A DNA stretch of 43,919 bases from an uncultured Collinsella sp. (GCA_959606065.1 CAUHHV010000019.1:1-43919); one strand, 5' to 3'. Positions 1 to 9,290 are shown, counted from the stretch's first letter. The notes: generated by a model from the letters alone, not told the origin. Translations and numbers: made by a program.

Positions 1-42
1 GTTGTCGTTGCCGACGAGGCCGCCCTTTCGCTCTGCGAGTAG
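1..42 (+). CDS. C-terminal end of an unidentified protein (partial)
   Basis: Frame 1 reads VVVADEAALSLCE and then TAG. Every codon but the stop fits the G/C-rich third-position use of the neighbouring genes, and a strong terminator follows 33 bases later, so this is probably the last 13 residues of a gene that begins outside the window. Too little is visible to name a family. Confidence 0.5.
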   Translation, partial: VVVADEAALSLCE

Positions 43-74
43 CGCGAATCCTGCACCTCGACATAGCCTTGCCT

Positions 75-102
75 AAGGCCTCCGCTTTGCGGGGGCCTTT
101 TT
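75..102 (+). terminator. Intrinsic terminator of the upstream gene
   Basis: AAGGCCTCCG, a 5-base loop and CGGGGGCCTT form a 10-bp stem (one G-T pair) running into a T tract. It closes the transcript of the partial gene at the left edge. Confidence 0.85.
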
Positions 103-490
103 GCTATCCCTTTCTGTCCACTTGACCAAAATCTTGCCGCAAGCTTGACGAATGCCGGATGCCCAACAGCTTGATTCATTCCATATCAGATTCTATGCAA
201 AAATGCCACTAAAAGGTCGTAGACGGTAGCGGGTGCTAGGCGAGTTGAATGACATAGCTGAACCTTGTTCATTTGCGTTACACTGCCGCTTAGATGGGAC
301 AAGCTGACAAGCTCATTTACCTGCTTAAAGACCGATTAGTCGGGGGATTAATAACAATCGGCCCTCGCTGTACAAAAACTTGCCGCTTGCGTACCAAAAG
401 ACAACCTAAAACACAAGGTCGCTCTATTCATAGCGCGGCTTGTATGGTCTTGCGGCTACAGTGTCCATACGGTCGAGTTGAGGAGCGGGC
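103..490. other. Intergenic stretch upstream of the large regulator
   Basis: About 390 bases without a convincing gene. A 67-codon open frame at 294-497 has no ribosome binding site, has a basic low-information composition and overlaps the next start, so I do not call it. A short inverted pair, CCGATT and AATCGG, near 332-398 may form a leader hairpin. The promoter of the regulator must lie here, but I cannot fix its boxes. Confidence 0.4.
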
Positions 491-3490
491 ATGGTAAACG
501 ATTTGAGCGGTATAGACGACCTCGAGCTGATGCCGCTGGGCGGAGGCTATATGGTGCGACGCGAACGCTTGATGAATGAGCTTATCGCCAAGGGCCGAAA
601 GGCCGGCATCGTGGTTCTTTATGCGCCCGACGGGTTTGGGAAGACCTCGGTGCTGCTGCAGTACACCCATGAGGTTAAATGCGACCCGACGCGAGGCCCC
701 GTGCGGATTATCGAGGCCGATCGCGCCATTGGGCGCGAGGTGTTTATGCAGCTCGAGGTGGTTACCGAAGAACTCAAAGACAAACCGCACTCCCTTATCG
801 CGATTGATAATGTGCCAAACCTCGATCAGCACGATACCGAAGACCTCATCGACAGGATTCGCGGCCTGCGCGCTATGGGGATAGGGGTCTTTATCTCCTG
901 TCGTCCTTCAAATCGTCAGCTGATTCATGGGCTGGGCGATTCGGTTAAGATCAATGCGCAGATGCTCAAGGTGCATGCCTATGAGTATTCGGCGTGGGCA
1001 TCGGCGTTTTCGATCAGCACATCGCTCGACTTTTATCAGCTCACGCAGGGCGTGCCCGAGCTCGTTTCGGCTATGCAGTCGGGACTATACGGGCAGGGAG
1101 ACGTTGCCCAGATGCTCGAAAACGAGATCGTCAATATCTACGGCGCGGCACTTGTTGATCTGGCGTCGCTCGAGAACAACGCCCTGTTTAGCGTGGCATG
1201 CTTGATGGTCTTAATGGGTGAGGGCAATATTTCGGAGCTCGAGGCTTGCGGTGTTAGGCTTTCGGCGATTGACCAGTCCTATCTTGTCCGCGATTATCCC
1301 ATTTTTGGCGTTGATCCGGCAGACCGGAGCTTTACCTGCTTGGGTACCGAGGACAACGCACGCCTACGATTGCGCAAGCTGGTCGCCGAAATTCGCCCCG
1401 AACTCGTTGTGCGGGCGGCGCGTATATTGATTAAAGCGGGGCGCTGCGATATCGCGATGGACCTCGCCGACGCGTTTTTGGACCGCAGTGCGGTGTTGGA
1501 GTTTGCCGGGCAGTATGGGGTCGATCTGGCCCTGACAGGGCATGGAGGGGATGTCTGCCGCGCGGCGCTGGGAAAGTCCGAGGCAGATGGCCAGGCATCG
1601 GAGCCGACGCCTGACGAGGCGCTCGGCATCTATCTGGCGGCGGTGAGCGTCTCCAATACAAAGCTCGCGCGGTATATGGCCTCAATTATCGAGCGTGCGG
1701 GCGAGCAAGCGATTTGCGAGCTCGATCCCGTGTCGTGGAAGGTGGCGCACGCGTTTACGGCCGCCTGTTATGGAGATAGCGGTCTGGGGCTTCCGGCAAG
1801 CCGTACAGCGTTGGAAAGTGAGGCGTCTTGTGCCGCACTCGACATGCTGTCCGCTCATGTCGAGATAAAGCATGGGCTGACCGAGCGGGCGAAGGGCGGT
1901 GAGATCCTCGCGGGGCTCAAAACGGATAAGGCCTACGATTGCGAGCTCGATATCGCGGGGACGTTTGTGCGGGCGGACCGCATGTTGACGGAGCTATTTG
2001 ATGGATCGTATGCGGGGGTCGATGAGCGTGATGACGAGATGGCCCTGACGCTCGAGGCACTCGAAGCGCGTGGAATCCGAGCGCTCGCCATCTGGGTGCG
2101 CATGGTGTTATCGGCGCGGCGCCTGCTTGCCGGCATGCCGGTGACCGACGAGCAGGCATTCAATGAGCTCGACCGTTTTGCCGTGCGCGTGCGTGACAAT
2201 CAAGTCCAGTTGTTTGGCTTGATACTGGAAGGCTGGCAGTCGCTGGCCGAGGGGCGTCCGGTCAATGCCAAATTCCGTGCGGTGCAGGTGCTCAGGCTTG
2301 CCGAGGAATCGATTGGATACATACGCGACAACGCACTGCTGCTAGAGCGCGCGGCGTACTTACGCAATACATCGATGGTATCGGTGCGCGAAGAGGCAGA
2401 GCTGCTCGATTTGAGTCGGACACAGGTCGGTGGTGCCGAGGCTTGGATGGTGGCGCTGCATTTGGCCTGTGCGGGCCGAGATAGCGACCTTGCAGCCTGG
2501 ATGTCCATGAACCGCCCAGGGATTTTGGATCCGTCGTATCGGCTGTTTGCGCGTCTTGCGATGCATTGTCTGGGTGAGCCGGCTGCTAGAATTCGAAAGA
2601 AGCTCCCGGTGCGCGAGCTGTCGCGATATTCGCTGCGTGACGACTTTGAGGGCGAAGGCGAGCGTCTGTTCCAGGCCGGTGATGCCGAGGGTGTCGATGC
2701 GATTGGCCATATCGAGATCCGCATGTTTGGGGCGTTTCGCGCCGAGCGCGACGGGTTTCCCATCACGGATAAGATGTGGCGCCGCAAGAAAGCGGCGACG
2801 CTTGCCGAGCGGCTTGCGCTGGGTATGGATGCGCTGGTCGACCGCGAGACGCTGGCTATGGAGCTGTGGCCCCATGCCGAGTTCAATAGCGCTCGTAACA
2901 ATCTGTACTCGACGATATCGCGCCTGCGTTCGGCCTTGGGGCCGACACCGGACGGCAAGTCGTGTGTGCTGATCCAAAACGAGTGCATTGGGCTTAACGG
3001 CGATTACGTCAAGACTGACGTGCGGTTGTTTGATCAGATAAGCCGCGAAGTTTTGGGAAATCGCACAGGTGCGCGCGGACCCCATCTGGTCGAGCTGTGC
3101 CTTAAGATCGAGCAACTCTACGCCGGCCCGTTGTATGTTCCCAATGGCTGTAATCCCACCTACTTTTTGCGTATGCGACGCATTATGGAATCGAAGTATA
3201 TCGACTGCATGATTCGGGGCGCGAATGCCGCCCTAGAAGAAAACGACCTGCAGTCGGCGGTATGGCTGGTGGAGTCGGGGCTGCGGCAAGAGACGGCGCG
3301 CGAGGACATGGTGCGTTGCGCTATGCGCGTCTACGGTGCGGCGGGGCGACGACGCGATATCGTCGAGCTGTACAGTGGACATATGCATCACCTGAGGGAG
3401 CAGGTCAATGGCGTGCCCGAGCCCGAGACGCGGCGTCTGTACGAGCGCTTGGTGGAGGGCAGGCTCAACCGCGTGCTCGTCGAGCGATAA
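491..3490 (+). CDS. STAND-type ATPase transcriptional regulator with SARP/BTAD C-terminus
   Basis: A 999-residue cytoplasmic regulator. The N-terminus carries a MalT-like Walker A, APDGFGKT (residues 45-52), and a hydrophobic strand ending in an acidic pair, LIAIDN (about 102-107), as candidate Walker B. A long helical middle (about 300-720) looks like TPR-type repeats. Near 738-830 is an OmpR/SARP-like winged helix (IEIRMFGAFRAE, then ELWPHAEFNSARNNLYSTISRLRSALG). The last 150 residues resemble the bacterial transcriptional activation domain (BTAD), including LYAGPLYV. The layout is that of AfsR/MalT-class signal-integrating ATPases, but with the DNA-binding domain at the C-terminus. ATG 491 is preceded by GAGGAG. 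The gene stands alone with no obvious target beside it, so ligand and regulon are unknown. Domain calls are by eye; the family is secure, the function is not. Confidence 0.8.
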   Translation: MVNDLSGIDDLELMPLGGGYMVRRERLMNELIAKGRKAGIVVLYAPDGFGKTSVLLQYTHEVKCDPTRGPVRIIEADRAIGREVFMQLEVVTEELKDKPHSLIAIDNVPNLDQHDTEDLIDRIRGLRAMGIGVFISCRPSNRQLIHGLGDSVKINAQMLKVHAYEYSAWASAFSISTSLDFYQLTQGVPELVSAMQSGLYGQGDVAQMLENEIVNIYGAALVDLASLENNALFSVACLMVLMGEGNISELEACGVRLSAIDQSYLVRDYPIFGVDPADRSFTCLGTEDNARLRLRKLVAEIRPELVVRAARILIKAGRCDIAMDLADAFLDRSAVLEFAGQYGVDLALTGHGGDVCRAALGKSEADGQASEPTPDEALGIYLAAVSVSNTKLARYMASIIERAGEQAICELDPVSWKVAHAFTAACYGDSGLGLPASRTALESEASCAALDMLSAHVEIKHGLTERAKGGEILAGLKTDKAYDCELDIAGTFVRADRMLTELFDGSYAGVDERDDEMALTLEALEARGIRALAIWVRMVLSARRLLAGMPVTDEQAFNELDRFAVRVRDNQVQLFGLILEGWQSLAEGRPVNAKFRAVQVLRLAEESIGYIRDNALLLERAAYLRNTSMVSVREEAELLDLSRTQVGGAEAWMVALHLACAGRDSDLAAWMSMNRPGILDPSYRLFARLAMHCLGEPAARIRKKLPVRELSRYSLRDDFEGEGERLFQAGDAEGVDAIGHIEIRMFGAFRAERDGFPITDKMWRRKKAATLAERLALGMDALVDRETLAMELWPHAEFNSARNNLYSTISRLRSALGPTPDGKSCVLIQNECIGLNGDYVKTDVRLFDQISREVLGNRTGARGPHLVELCLKIEQLYAGPLYVPNGCNPTYFLRMRRIMESKYIDCMIRGANAALEENDLQSAVWLVESGLRQETAREDMVRCAMRVYGAAGRRRDIVELYSGHMHHLREQVNGVPEPETRRLYERLVEGRLNRVLVER

Positions 3491-3520
3491 AAAATGAGCG
3501 TCCGAATTGCTCGGACGCTC
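3488..3520 (-). terminator. Terminator of yhbY
   Basis: GAGCGTCCGA and TCGGACGCTC form a perfect 10-bp stem with a 5-base loop (3496-3520). On the minus strand it is followed by a T tract that overlaps the stop codon of the convergent regulator gene. Confidence 0.85.
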
Positions 3521-3559
3521 GCAAGCTTAATGTATGTTGGCTCGCCGGATCGTTGGCTC

Positions 3560-3859
3560 TTAGACGAGCTTAATCTTCTCGATATCCTTGCGCGAGGACT
3601 CGCGATACAGCGAGAACTTGCGGCCGATAACCTGGACGACCTCGGCATGGCAGCGATCGGCGAGCTCTTCGGCGGCCTCGCGGGCGGAAAGGCTGGAGCC
3701 GTCCAGCACGGAGCACTTAACGAGCTCGTGCTTCTCCAGGTAGGCGACCGTCTGCTCGACGGTGCCCTCGTTGATATCGGACTTGCCGATGATGATGGCG
3801 GGGTTGAGGTGATGGGCCATGCTGCGAAGCTGCTTGACCTGGGCTCCTGTCAGTGCCAT
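3560..3859 (-). CDS. yhbY: YhbY-family RNA-binding (CRM domain) protein
   Basis: A 99-residue single-domain protein of the usual length for YhbY. The N-terminus MALTGAQVKQLRSMAHHLNP and the following IIIGKSDINEG match the CRM (chloroplast RNA splicing and ribosome maturation) fold, whose conserved GxxG-type loop contacts RNA. Family members bind pre-50S ribosomal subunits and act in ribosome assembly. ATG 3859 has only a weak GAGAA upstream. The gene is monocistronic with its own terminator and converges on the regulator gene. Confidence 0.9.
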   Translation of the reverse strand: MALTGAQVKQLRSMAHHLNPAIIIGKSDINEGTVEQTVAYLEKHELVKCSVLDGSSLSAREAAEELADRCHAEVVQVIGRKFSLYRESSRKDIEKIKLV

Positions 3860-4052
3860 GGGTTCTCGCTTTCTATGTATGGGGCGCCCCGCGATGGGGC
3901 CTTAATCTACGTGAGCTGTCCCACGATAGCGCAGGAACGGCGCGGTGTGGGGCGTGTTTGCCCAGTTCAAAAAGAATGCGGATGCCGAGCGGGAGAACAG
4001 CGCGGGTTACAGGCGGACGTGTACGGCGGCCGAAAGCGGTCTATGGACGGCC

Positions 4053-4928
4053 CTAAGAGACCGGCTCCCATGCAATAAACGCCCAACGGACCTTGCGGAC
4101 GTGGTCGAGCATGTAGCGTCCCTGCGGCACGCCCTTGGACCCCGGCTCGCCAGCATGGGGATTTTCAGTCATATGCTGAGCAACGTAGTCGCGCAGACGG
4201 TCGATCTTATCCTCGTTACCGCGCTCGAGCATGCGGGAGAAGTCCGCCACGCCCGCCTCAAGGCTATCGAAGGTATCGCGACGAGGCGATTCAAAGTACG
4301 TAACCTGCGGCAGGGCACCCATCTGAACGAGGATATTAAAGGCATACACAAAGCCATTACTGCAGGTAACCGAGGCACCGATGGCGTTCATCAGGTGCAG
4401 GTCATAGCGTGGGCTGGAGTTGGCGACCATCGTAACAGCACAACGCCGACGAGCCGTTCGATCAAGCTTGGCAAGCGCGCCTTTTAGGTTGGTCGTGGTG
4501 ACAGAACGACTGGCAAAGGCAACATCTACCGCTTTCGTGACCGGTCCAACCAAATCCCAGTCATCATCCCAAGCAAGCTCAAGCGGTGTAATGCGATCCT
4601 CGAGTCCATAGTACTCAATGCCAGCATCAAGCGTGCCCAACATAGCAGGGGAAAAGTCAGCAGCAATCACAGGATGCCCAGCCTGAGCAAGCGGAATGGC
4701 AATCGACCCAGCCCCACACCCCATATCAAGCACCGATTCACCAGGCTTTAACGCCAACAGCTTCATAAAGTCCCGGGCATACGGAGCAGTCTCAAGCGGC
4801 CGAAAATGCCGAGCCCGCTTATCCCATTCAAAAGAATCATCAGCCCGATGCCGAGCGGCCTGCAGACGCATCCATTCGCCATTCCAATCCGCAGCAAGCA
4901 GCTCAGAACGAATCTCCCCATCAACCAC
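4053..4928 (-). CDS. Class I SAM-dependent methyltransferase
   Basis: A 291-residue soluble protein. Motif I of the Rossmann-like methyltransferase fold is clear (VLDMGCGAGS, about residues 66-75), followed by an acidic motif II region (VIAADFSPAML). The substrate is unknown: the middle and C-terminal parts do not point to a named subgroup. The start is GTG 4928 because AGGAGG (4936-4941) sits seven bases upstream; the next in-frame ATG codons have no such site. A strong terminator hairpin lies immediately upstream of this ribosome binding site, so expression may depend on readthrough or on a promoter inside the leader. Confidence 0.85.
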   Translation of the reverse strand: MVDGEIRSELLAADWNGEWMRLQAARHRADDSFEWDKRARHFRPLETAPYARDFMKLLALKPGESVLDMGCGAGSIAIPLAQAGHPVIAADFSPAMLGTLDAGIEYYGLEDRITPLELAWDDDWDLVGPVTKAVDVAFASRSVTTTNLKGALAKLDRTARRRCAVTMVANSSPRYDLHLMNAIGASVTCSNGFVYAFNILVQMGALPQVTYFESPRRDTFDSLEAGVADFSRMLERGNEDKIDRLRDYVAQHMTENPHAGEPGSKGVPQGRYMLDHVRKVRWAFIAWEPVS

Positions 4929-4949
4929 GGGCCAACCTCCTCACACAAC

Positions 4950-4982
4950 AAAAAAAGCGGCCCCTCCCAAAAGAAGAGCCGC
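4950..4982 (-). terminator. Terminator hairpin just ahead of the methyltransferase ribosome binding site
   Basis: On the minus strand GCGGCTCTTC pairs with the GGGAGGGGCCGC side (several G-U pairs) and is followed by seven T residues. It ends only nine bases before the Shine-Dalgarno sequence. It could terminate the UPF0210 transcript or work as an attenuator for the methyltransferase. Confidence 0.75.
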
Positions 4983-5098
4983 AACAAGCATATATCAGAA
5001 AAAGAACCGTTCCAACGCCAAAACGCCGCACCAGCCAAGTGGTGCAGGAGCGAAGCAACTGCAACCGGGATAGAACCCAACTGAGGTCCCGTTGTGCG

Positions 5099-5232
5099 GG
5101 AGCCCCGGGGAGGACAAATATATAAGGTCGATCGCGAGTTCCGCACGAGCCGGAGAGCACTTAATGTGCTCTCCGTGCGAGTCAGGACTGTCCGAGCAGG
5201 CGACCTTATATATTTGCCCTCCCCGGGGCTCC
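5099..5232. repeat. Nested inverted repeat, MITE-like or structured RNA
   Basis: Two 32-base arms (5099-5130 and 5201-5232) are reverse complements with a single mismatch; each has a GC-rich end (GGAGCCCCGGGGAGG) and an AT-rich half (CAAATATATAAGGTCG). Between them lies a second, perfect hairpin, GGAGAGCAC/GTGCTCTCC (5152-5174), flanked by GCAC/GTGC. No protein is encoded. The symmetry suggests a non-autonomous mobile repeat or a folded RNA. Confidence 0.8.
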
Positions 5233-5249
5233 TCGCCAGCACCCCTCAG

Positions 5250-6614
5250 CTAGTTCTTGAGCGAGTTCAGCGGTGCCGGGAAGCGTCCACCGCGATGGGC
5301 AAGCACGGTGCCGGCGTTGGGGTTCACCGGCATGATGGGTGCACGGCCGAACAGGCCGCCGTACTCGACGCAGTCGCCCACGCCCTTGCCGATGGCAGGG
5401 ATCACGCGGACGGCCGTGGTCTTGTTGTTGATGACGCCGATGGCCATCTCGTCGGCGATGATGCCGGCGATGGTCTCGACCGGGGTGTCGCCGGGGATGG
5501 CGATCATGTCCAAGCCAACGGAGCACACGCAGGTCATGGCCTCGAGCTTCTCGAGCGAAAGCGCGCCGGCCTCGACGGCGGCGATCATGCCGGCGTCCTC
5601 GGACACGGGGATAAAGGCGCCCGAGAGTCCGCCCACGCTGGAGCTGGCCATGACGCCGCCCTTCTTGACGGCATCGTTGAGCATGGCGAGCGCGCAGGTC
5701 GTGCCGGGGCCACCGCAGGTGCCCACGCCGATAATCTCGAGGATGCGCGCAACGGAGTCGCCGATGGCAGGCGTAGGTGCCAGCGACAGGTCGACAATGC
5801 CCTTCTCGACACCCAGACGATGGGCGGCCTCGCGGCTCATGAGCTCGCCGGCACGGGTGATTTTAAAGGCAGTCTGCTTAATCTTCTCGGCGACTTCCAT
5901 CATCGATGCGGAATCGGGCAGTTTCTCCAGGGCTGCGGCCATCACGCCGGGGCCCGAGACGCCTACGTTGATGACGGCGTCGGCCTCGCCGCCGCCGTGG
6001 ACGGCGCCCGCCATAAACGGGGAGTCCTCGACCATGTTGGCAAAGCAGACAAACTTGGAAGCGCCGACGGAGTCCTGGTCGGCCGTGAGCTTAGCGGCGT
6101 CGATGATGGTCTGGGCGGCCATAAGCACGGCGTCCATGTTGATACCGGCGCGCAGGCTGGCGACGTTGACGCTGGAGCAGACGCGGCTCGTGGTGGCGAG
6201 CGCCTGGGGGATGGACTGGATAACGCGGCGGTCGGCATCGCCGATGCCCTTCTGGACGAGCGCGGAGAAGCCGCCCAGGTAATCGATGCCGAGCGTCTCG
6301 GCCGCGCGGTCGAGGGCATGCGCGATGGGGGTGAGGTCCTCATCCTTGCAACACGCGGCGATCTGCGCCACCGGGGTGACGGAAACGCGCTTGTTGACGA
6401 TGGGGATACCGTACTCGCGCTCGAGGTTCTCGGCGGTCTCGACCAGATGCTCAGCCGTGTGCGTCACGTGGTCGTAGATCTTCGTGCACATGCGGTCGAG
6501 GTTCTCGTCACCGCAACCCATGAGCGAAACACCCATGGTGATGGTCCTGATGTCGAGGTTCTGCTCCTCAACCATGCCGCGGGTTTCCGCGATTTCTGCG
6601 GGCGTAATCGCCAT
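5250..6614 (-). CDS. UPF0210 / PFL-family protein
   Basis: A 454-residue protein, the usual length of the UPF0210 (DUF711) family. The N-terminus TPAEIAETRGMVEEQNLDIR and the glycine-rich stretches VGTCGGPGTTCALAML and SSVGGLSGAFIPVSEDAGM are typical. The family has a pyruvate-formate-lyase-like fold but no established reaction. In many genomes it follows a small ACT-domain gene; none is adjacent here. Start ATG 6614 is chosen from GGAG upstream and from family length; an upstream in-frame ATG at 6671 would run through the preceding hairpin. Transcribed alone on the minus strand. Confidence 0.88.
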   Translation of the reverse strand: MAITPAEIAETRGMVEEQNLDIRTITMGVSLMGCGDENLDRMCTKIYDHVTHTAEHLVETAENLEREYGIPIVNKRVSVTPVAQIAACCKDEDLTPIAHALDRAAETLGIDYLGGFSALVQKGIGDADRRVIQSIPQALATTSRVCSSVNVASLRAGINMDAVLMAAQTIIDAAKLTADQDSVGASKFVCFANMVEDSPFMAGAVHGGGEADAVINVGVSGPGVMAAALEKLPDSASMMEVAEKIKQTAFKITRAGELMSREAAHRLGVEKGIVDLSLAPTPAIGDSVARILEIIGVGTCGGPGTTCALAMLNDAVKKGGVMASSSVGGLSGAFIPVSEDAGMIAAVEAGALSLEKLEAMTCVCSVGLDMIAIPGDTPVETIAGIIADEMAIGVINNKTTAVRVIPAIGKGVGDCVEYGGLFGRAPIMPVNPNAGTVLAHRGGRFPAPLNSLKN

Positions 6615-6659
6615 CCTTGCGCTCCTATCTGCCAAAACGAGCATAGTCTTTTCTATTCT

Positions 6660-6697
6660 AACGTGCCGCACGTGCCAAGTGGCGCATGCGGCACGTT
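6660..6697 (-). terminator. Hairpin downstream of metH
   Basis: ACGTGCCGC (6661-6669) and GCGGCACGT (6688-6696) form a perfect stem between metH and the UPF0210 gene. The T tract on the minus strand is poor (TTAGAATAG), so it may be a weak terminator or an mRNA 3-prime end stabiliser. Confidence 0.5.
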
Positions 6698-6722
6698 TTG
6701 GTGCTCGGTTGTTTCCGTTGTG

Positions 6723-9281
6723 TTACTGCCCAAAGACCTCTTCGGCGATGCGCGCGCTTTCGGCGGCATCCTTGGCGTAGTAGTCCGCGCCGATCTGCTT
6801 GGCGTATTCGGGGGTGAGCACGGCGCCGCCTACGATGATCTTGACGCCCGGCACCTCGGCATGGAGCAACTTGATGGTCTCCTCCATGGCGACGACGGTG
6901 GTGGTCATAAGCGCCGAGAGGCCGACGAGTTTGATATCGCGCTCCTTGACGGTCTTGAGCACCTCCTGTGGATCGACGTCGCGGCCTAGGTCAAAGACGG
7001 TGTAGCCGTAGTTGTCGAGCAGCATTTTGACGATATTCTTGCCGATATCGTGGATGTCGCCCTTGACGGTGGCCACGCAGATCTTGCCCTTGTCGGCAAT
7101 CTCGCCGGCGGGCATCAGGCGCTTGATGGTGTCGAAGCCCACACGCGCGGCCTCGGCCGAGGCCATGAGCTGCGGCAAGAAGAACTTGCCCTGGTCAAAG
7201 AGGACGCCCACCTCGTCGAGGGCGGGGATAAAGTGATTGTTGATGAGGTCCATGGCGTCGTGGTCTGCCAGCAGACGCTCGGTCTCGGCAGCGATCTCTC
7301 CCTTGCGGCCCGAGACGACCATGTGGCGGATGGGGTCGTCGTTGCCGTCGGTGCTGGTGACACCAGCGGCGGGCACGGTGTCGGTCGATGCGGCCTGAGC
7401 TGCTGCCGGGTTGGCGGCGATCTTGTACGGATCGGTCCAGCCGGCATAGCGCTCGATGTATCCGGTCGAGCCCTCGTCCTCAACGCTCAGGACGCGATAG
7501 CTGTAGACGGTGTCCATAAAGCGCTTGGAGCCCGGGTTCATGATGGGGGCGTCCAGGCCCGCGCCGAAGGCGGCAGCCAAAAAGACCGAGCCCAGCAGCG
7601 GGCGGGCAGGCAGGCCAAAGCTGATGTTCGAAACGCCGAGCGCGCATTTGACGCCCAGGCGCTCCTTGCACAGGGACATGGCGCGCAGGATCTGCTCAGC
7701 CTGGCGCTGGTTGGTCGAGGCGGTCATGACCAGGCAGTCGATGAGGATGCGGTTCGGGCCGATGCCGTAGCGGGCGGCCTCGGCCACGATGCGCTCGGCG
7801 ATGGCGAAGCGGGCCTCGGCGGTATCAGGGATGCCGCCTTCGTCGAGCGTAAGGCCGACAACGTTGGTGCCGTAGTGGGCGACCAGCGGAAAGATCTCAT
7901 CCATGATCTGCTGCTTGCCGTTGACCGAGTTGATGATGGGCTTGCCGGCGTAGCGGCGCACGGCGGCCTCGACAGCGGCGGGATCGGTGGAGTCGATCTG
8001 CAGCGGCAACAGCGTGGAGCCTTGGAGCTGCTCGGTGGCCTGTTGGATAATCTTGACCTCGTCGATCTCGGGCAGGCCCACGTTGACGTCCAGGATGTCG
8101 GCGCCCTGCTCCTGCTGGCTGATGCCCTGGCTCACGACGTAGTCCAGGTCGCCGTCGCGCAGGGCTTGCTGCAGGCGCTTTTTGCCGGTGGGATTGATGC
8201 GCTCGCCGATGACGGCGATCTTGTGACCGTCACAGGGAAGGTCCACGACCGTCTGGGCGCTCGTGACCGACATGCTGGGCTTGCGGTGGTGCGGGCTGGG
8301 CGTGTGGTTATCGATAAGCGTGCGCAAGGCGGCCATGTGCGCCGGCGTGGTGCCGCAGCAGCCGCCCACGACGCTCACGCCGTCCTCAATCATGCCGGCG
8401 ACGGCCTCGGCGTATTCGGGTGCCTGGATGTCAAAGACGGTATTGCCGTCATCGTCCACGCGGGGCAGTCCCGCATTGGCCTGCACCATAACGGGCTTGT
8501 CGGTGACGGTGAGCATGCGAGCGGCGAGTCCTCGGAGCTCGGCCGGGCCCTGGCTGCAGTTGATGCCCAAAACGTCGGCGCCGATGGCGTCGAGGGTGAT
8601 GGCGGCGACCTCGGGGCTCGTGCCCAAGAAGGTGCGGCCGTCTTCCTCAAAGGTCATGGTGGCAAAGACGGGCAGGTCGGAGTTCTCGCGGCAGGCGAGG
8701 ACCGCCGCCTTGATCTCGGCAAGGTCAGTCATGGTCTCGATAATAAAGAGGTCCACGCCCGCATCGACGCCGGCACGCACTTCCTCGGCAAAGAGGTCGT
8801 AGGCCTCGTCGAAGCTCAGGGTACCCAGGGGGCGCAGCAGCGCGCCGATGGGGCCGATATCGCCGGCGACGTAGTGGGCACCGGCTGCGCGGGCGCAGGC
8901 GACAGCGGCGGCAAAGACATCTGCCACGGTGGCGGTACCGTCGAGCTTGTGGGCGTTGGCGCCAAAGGTGTTGGCGGTGATCACGTCGCAGCCGGCCTCG
9001 ACGTACTGTCGCTGAATGTCGGTAATGACCTGGGGCTCCTCAAAGTTGAGCAGCTCGGGCAGGGCTCCGGCCTTCATGCCGGCCGCCTGCAGCATGGTGC
9101 CCATGCCGCCGTCGAACAGCAGATGCCCCGTGCCCTCGATGGCCGCACGCAGGCGATCGTCCTTAATGCGCAGATCGTCGATCGTGCGCGTCTTGTACGT
9201 GGCACCGTTGCGACGTGCGGCATCAACGGGTGCCGCCAATGCAGTGCCGTCAGAATCATGAGTGATAAGCGGAGTAGACAT
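6723..9281 (-). CDS. metH: Cobalamin-dependent methionine synthase (without reactivation domain)
   Basis: An 852-residue enzyme that moves a methyl group from 5-methyltetrahydrofolate to homocysteine through cob(I)alamin. The N-terminal third is the zinc homocysteine methyltransferase barrel (GINCSQGP and GGCCGT supply the cysteine ligands). The middle is the pterin-binding barrel (IGERINPTGKK, then DVNVGLPEIDE). The C-terminus holds the B12 cap and binding domains with the cobalt-histidine motif DIHDIG. E. coli MetH is about 1,230 residues because it also has the AdoMet reactivation domain; here that part is the separate gene immediately upstream. ATG 9281 is preceded by AGGAG. Third gene of a metF-activation-metH operon. 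Confidence 0.95.
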   Translation of the reverse strand: MSTPLITHDSDGTALAAPVDAARRNGATYKTRTIDDLRIKDDRLRAAIEGTGHLLFDGGMGTMLQAAGMKAGALPELLNFEEPQVITDIQRQYVEAGCDVITANTFGANAHKLDGTATVADVFAAAVACARAAGAHYVAGDIGPIGALLRPLGTLSFDEAYDLFAEEVRAGVDAGVDLFIIETMTDLAEIKAAVLACRENSDLPVFATMTFEEDGRTFLGTSPEVAAITLDAIGADVLGINCSQGPAELRGLAARMLTVTDKPVMVQANAGLPRVDDDGNTVFDIQAPEYAEAVAGMIEDGVSVVGGCCGTTPAHMAALRTLIDNHTPSPHHRKPSMSVTSAQTVVDLPCDGHKIAVIGERINPTGKKRLQQALRDGDLDYVVSQGISQQEQGADILDVNVGLPEIDEVKIIQQATEQLQGSTLLPLQIDSTDPAAVEAAVRRYAGKPIINSVNGKQQIMDEIFPLVAHYGTNVVGLTLDEGGIPDTAEARFAIAERIVAEAARYGIGPNRILIDCLVMTASTNQRQAEQILRAMSLCKERLGVKCALGVSNISFGLPARPLLGSVFLAAAFGAGLDAPIMNPGSKRFMDTVYSYRVLSVEDEGSTGYIERYAGWTDPYKIAANPAAAQAASTDTVPAAGVTSTDGNDDPIRHMVVSGRKGEIAAETERLLADHDAMDLINNHFIPALDEVGVLFDQGKFFLPQLMASAEAARVGFDTIKRLMPAGEIADKGKICVATVKGDIHDIGKNIVKMLLDNYGYTVFDLGRDVDPQEVLKTVKERDIKLVGLSALMTTTVVAMEETIKLLHAEVPGVKIIVGGAVLTPEYAKQIGADYYAKDAAESARIAEEVFGQ

Positions 9282-9290
9282 CGATGGCTC

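Noticed and set aside
294..497. 67-codon frame upstream of the large regulator
   Set aside because: No ribosome binding site, basic uninformative sequence, overlaps the regulator start.
5094..6989. 631-codon plus-strand frame opposite the UPF0210 gene
   Set aside because: Glycine/histidine/aspartate-rich translation without motifs; it is the antisense shadow of a GC-biased gene.
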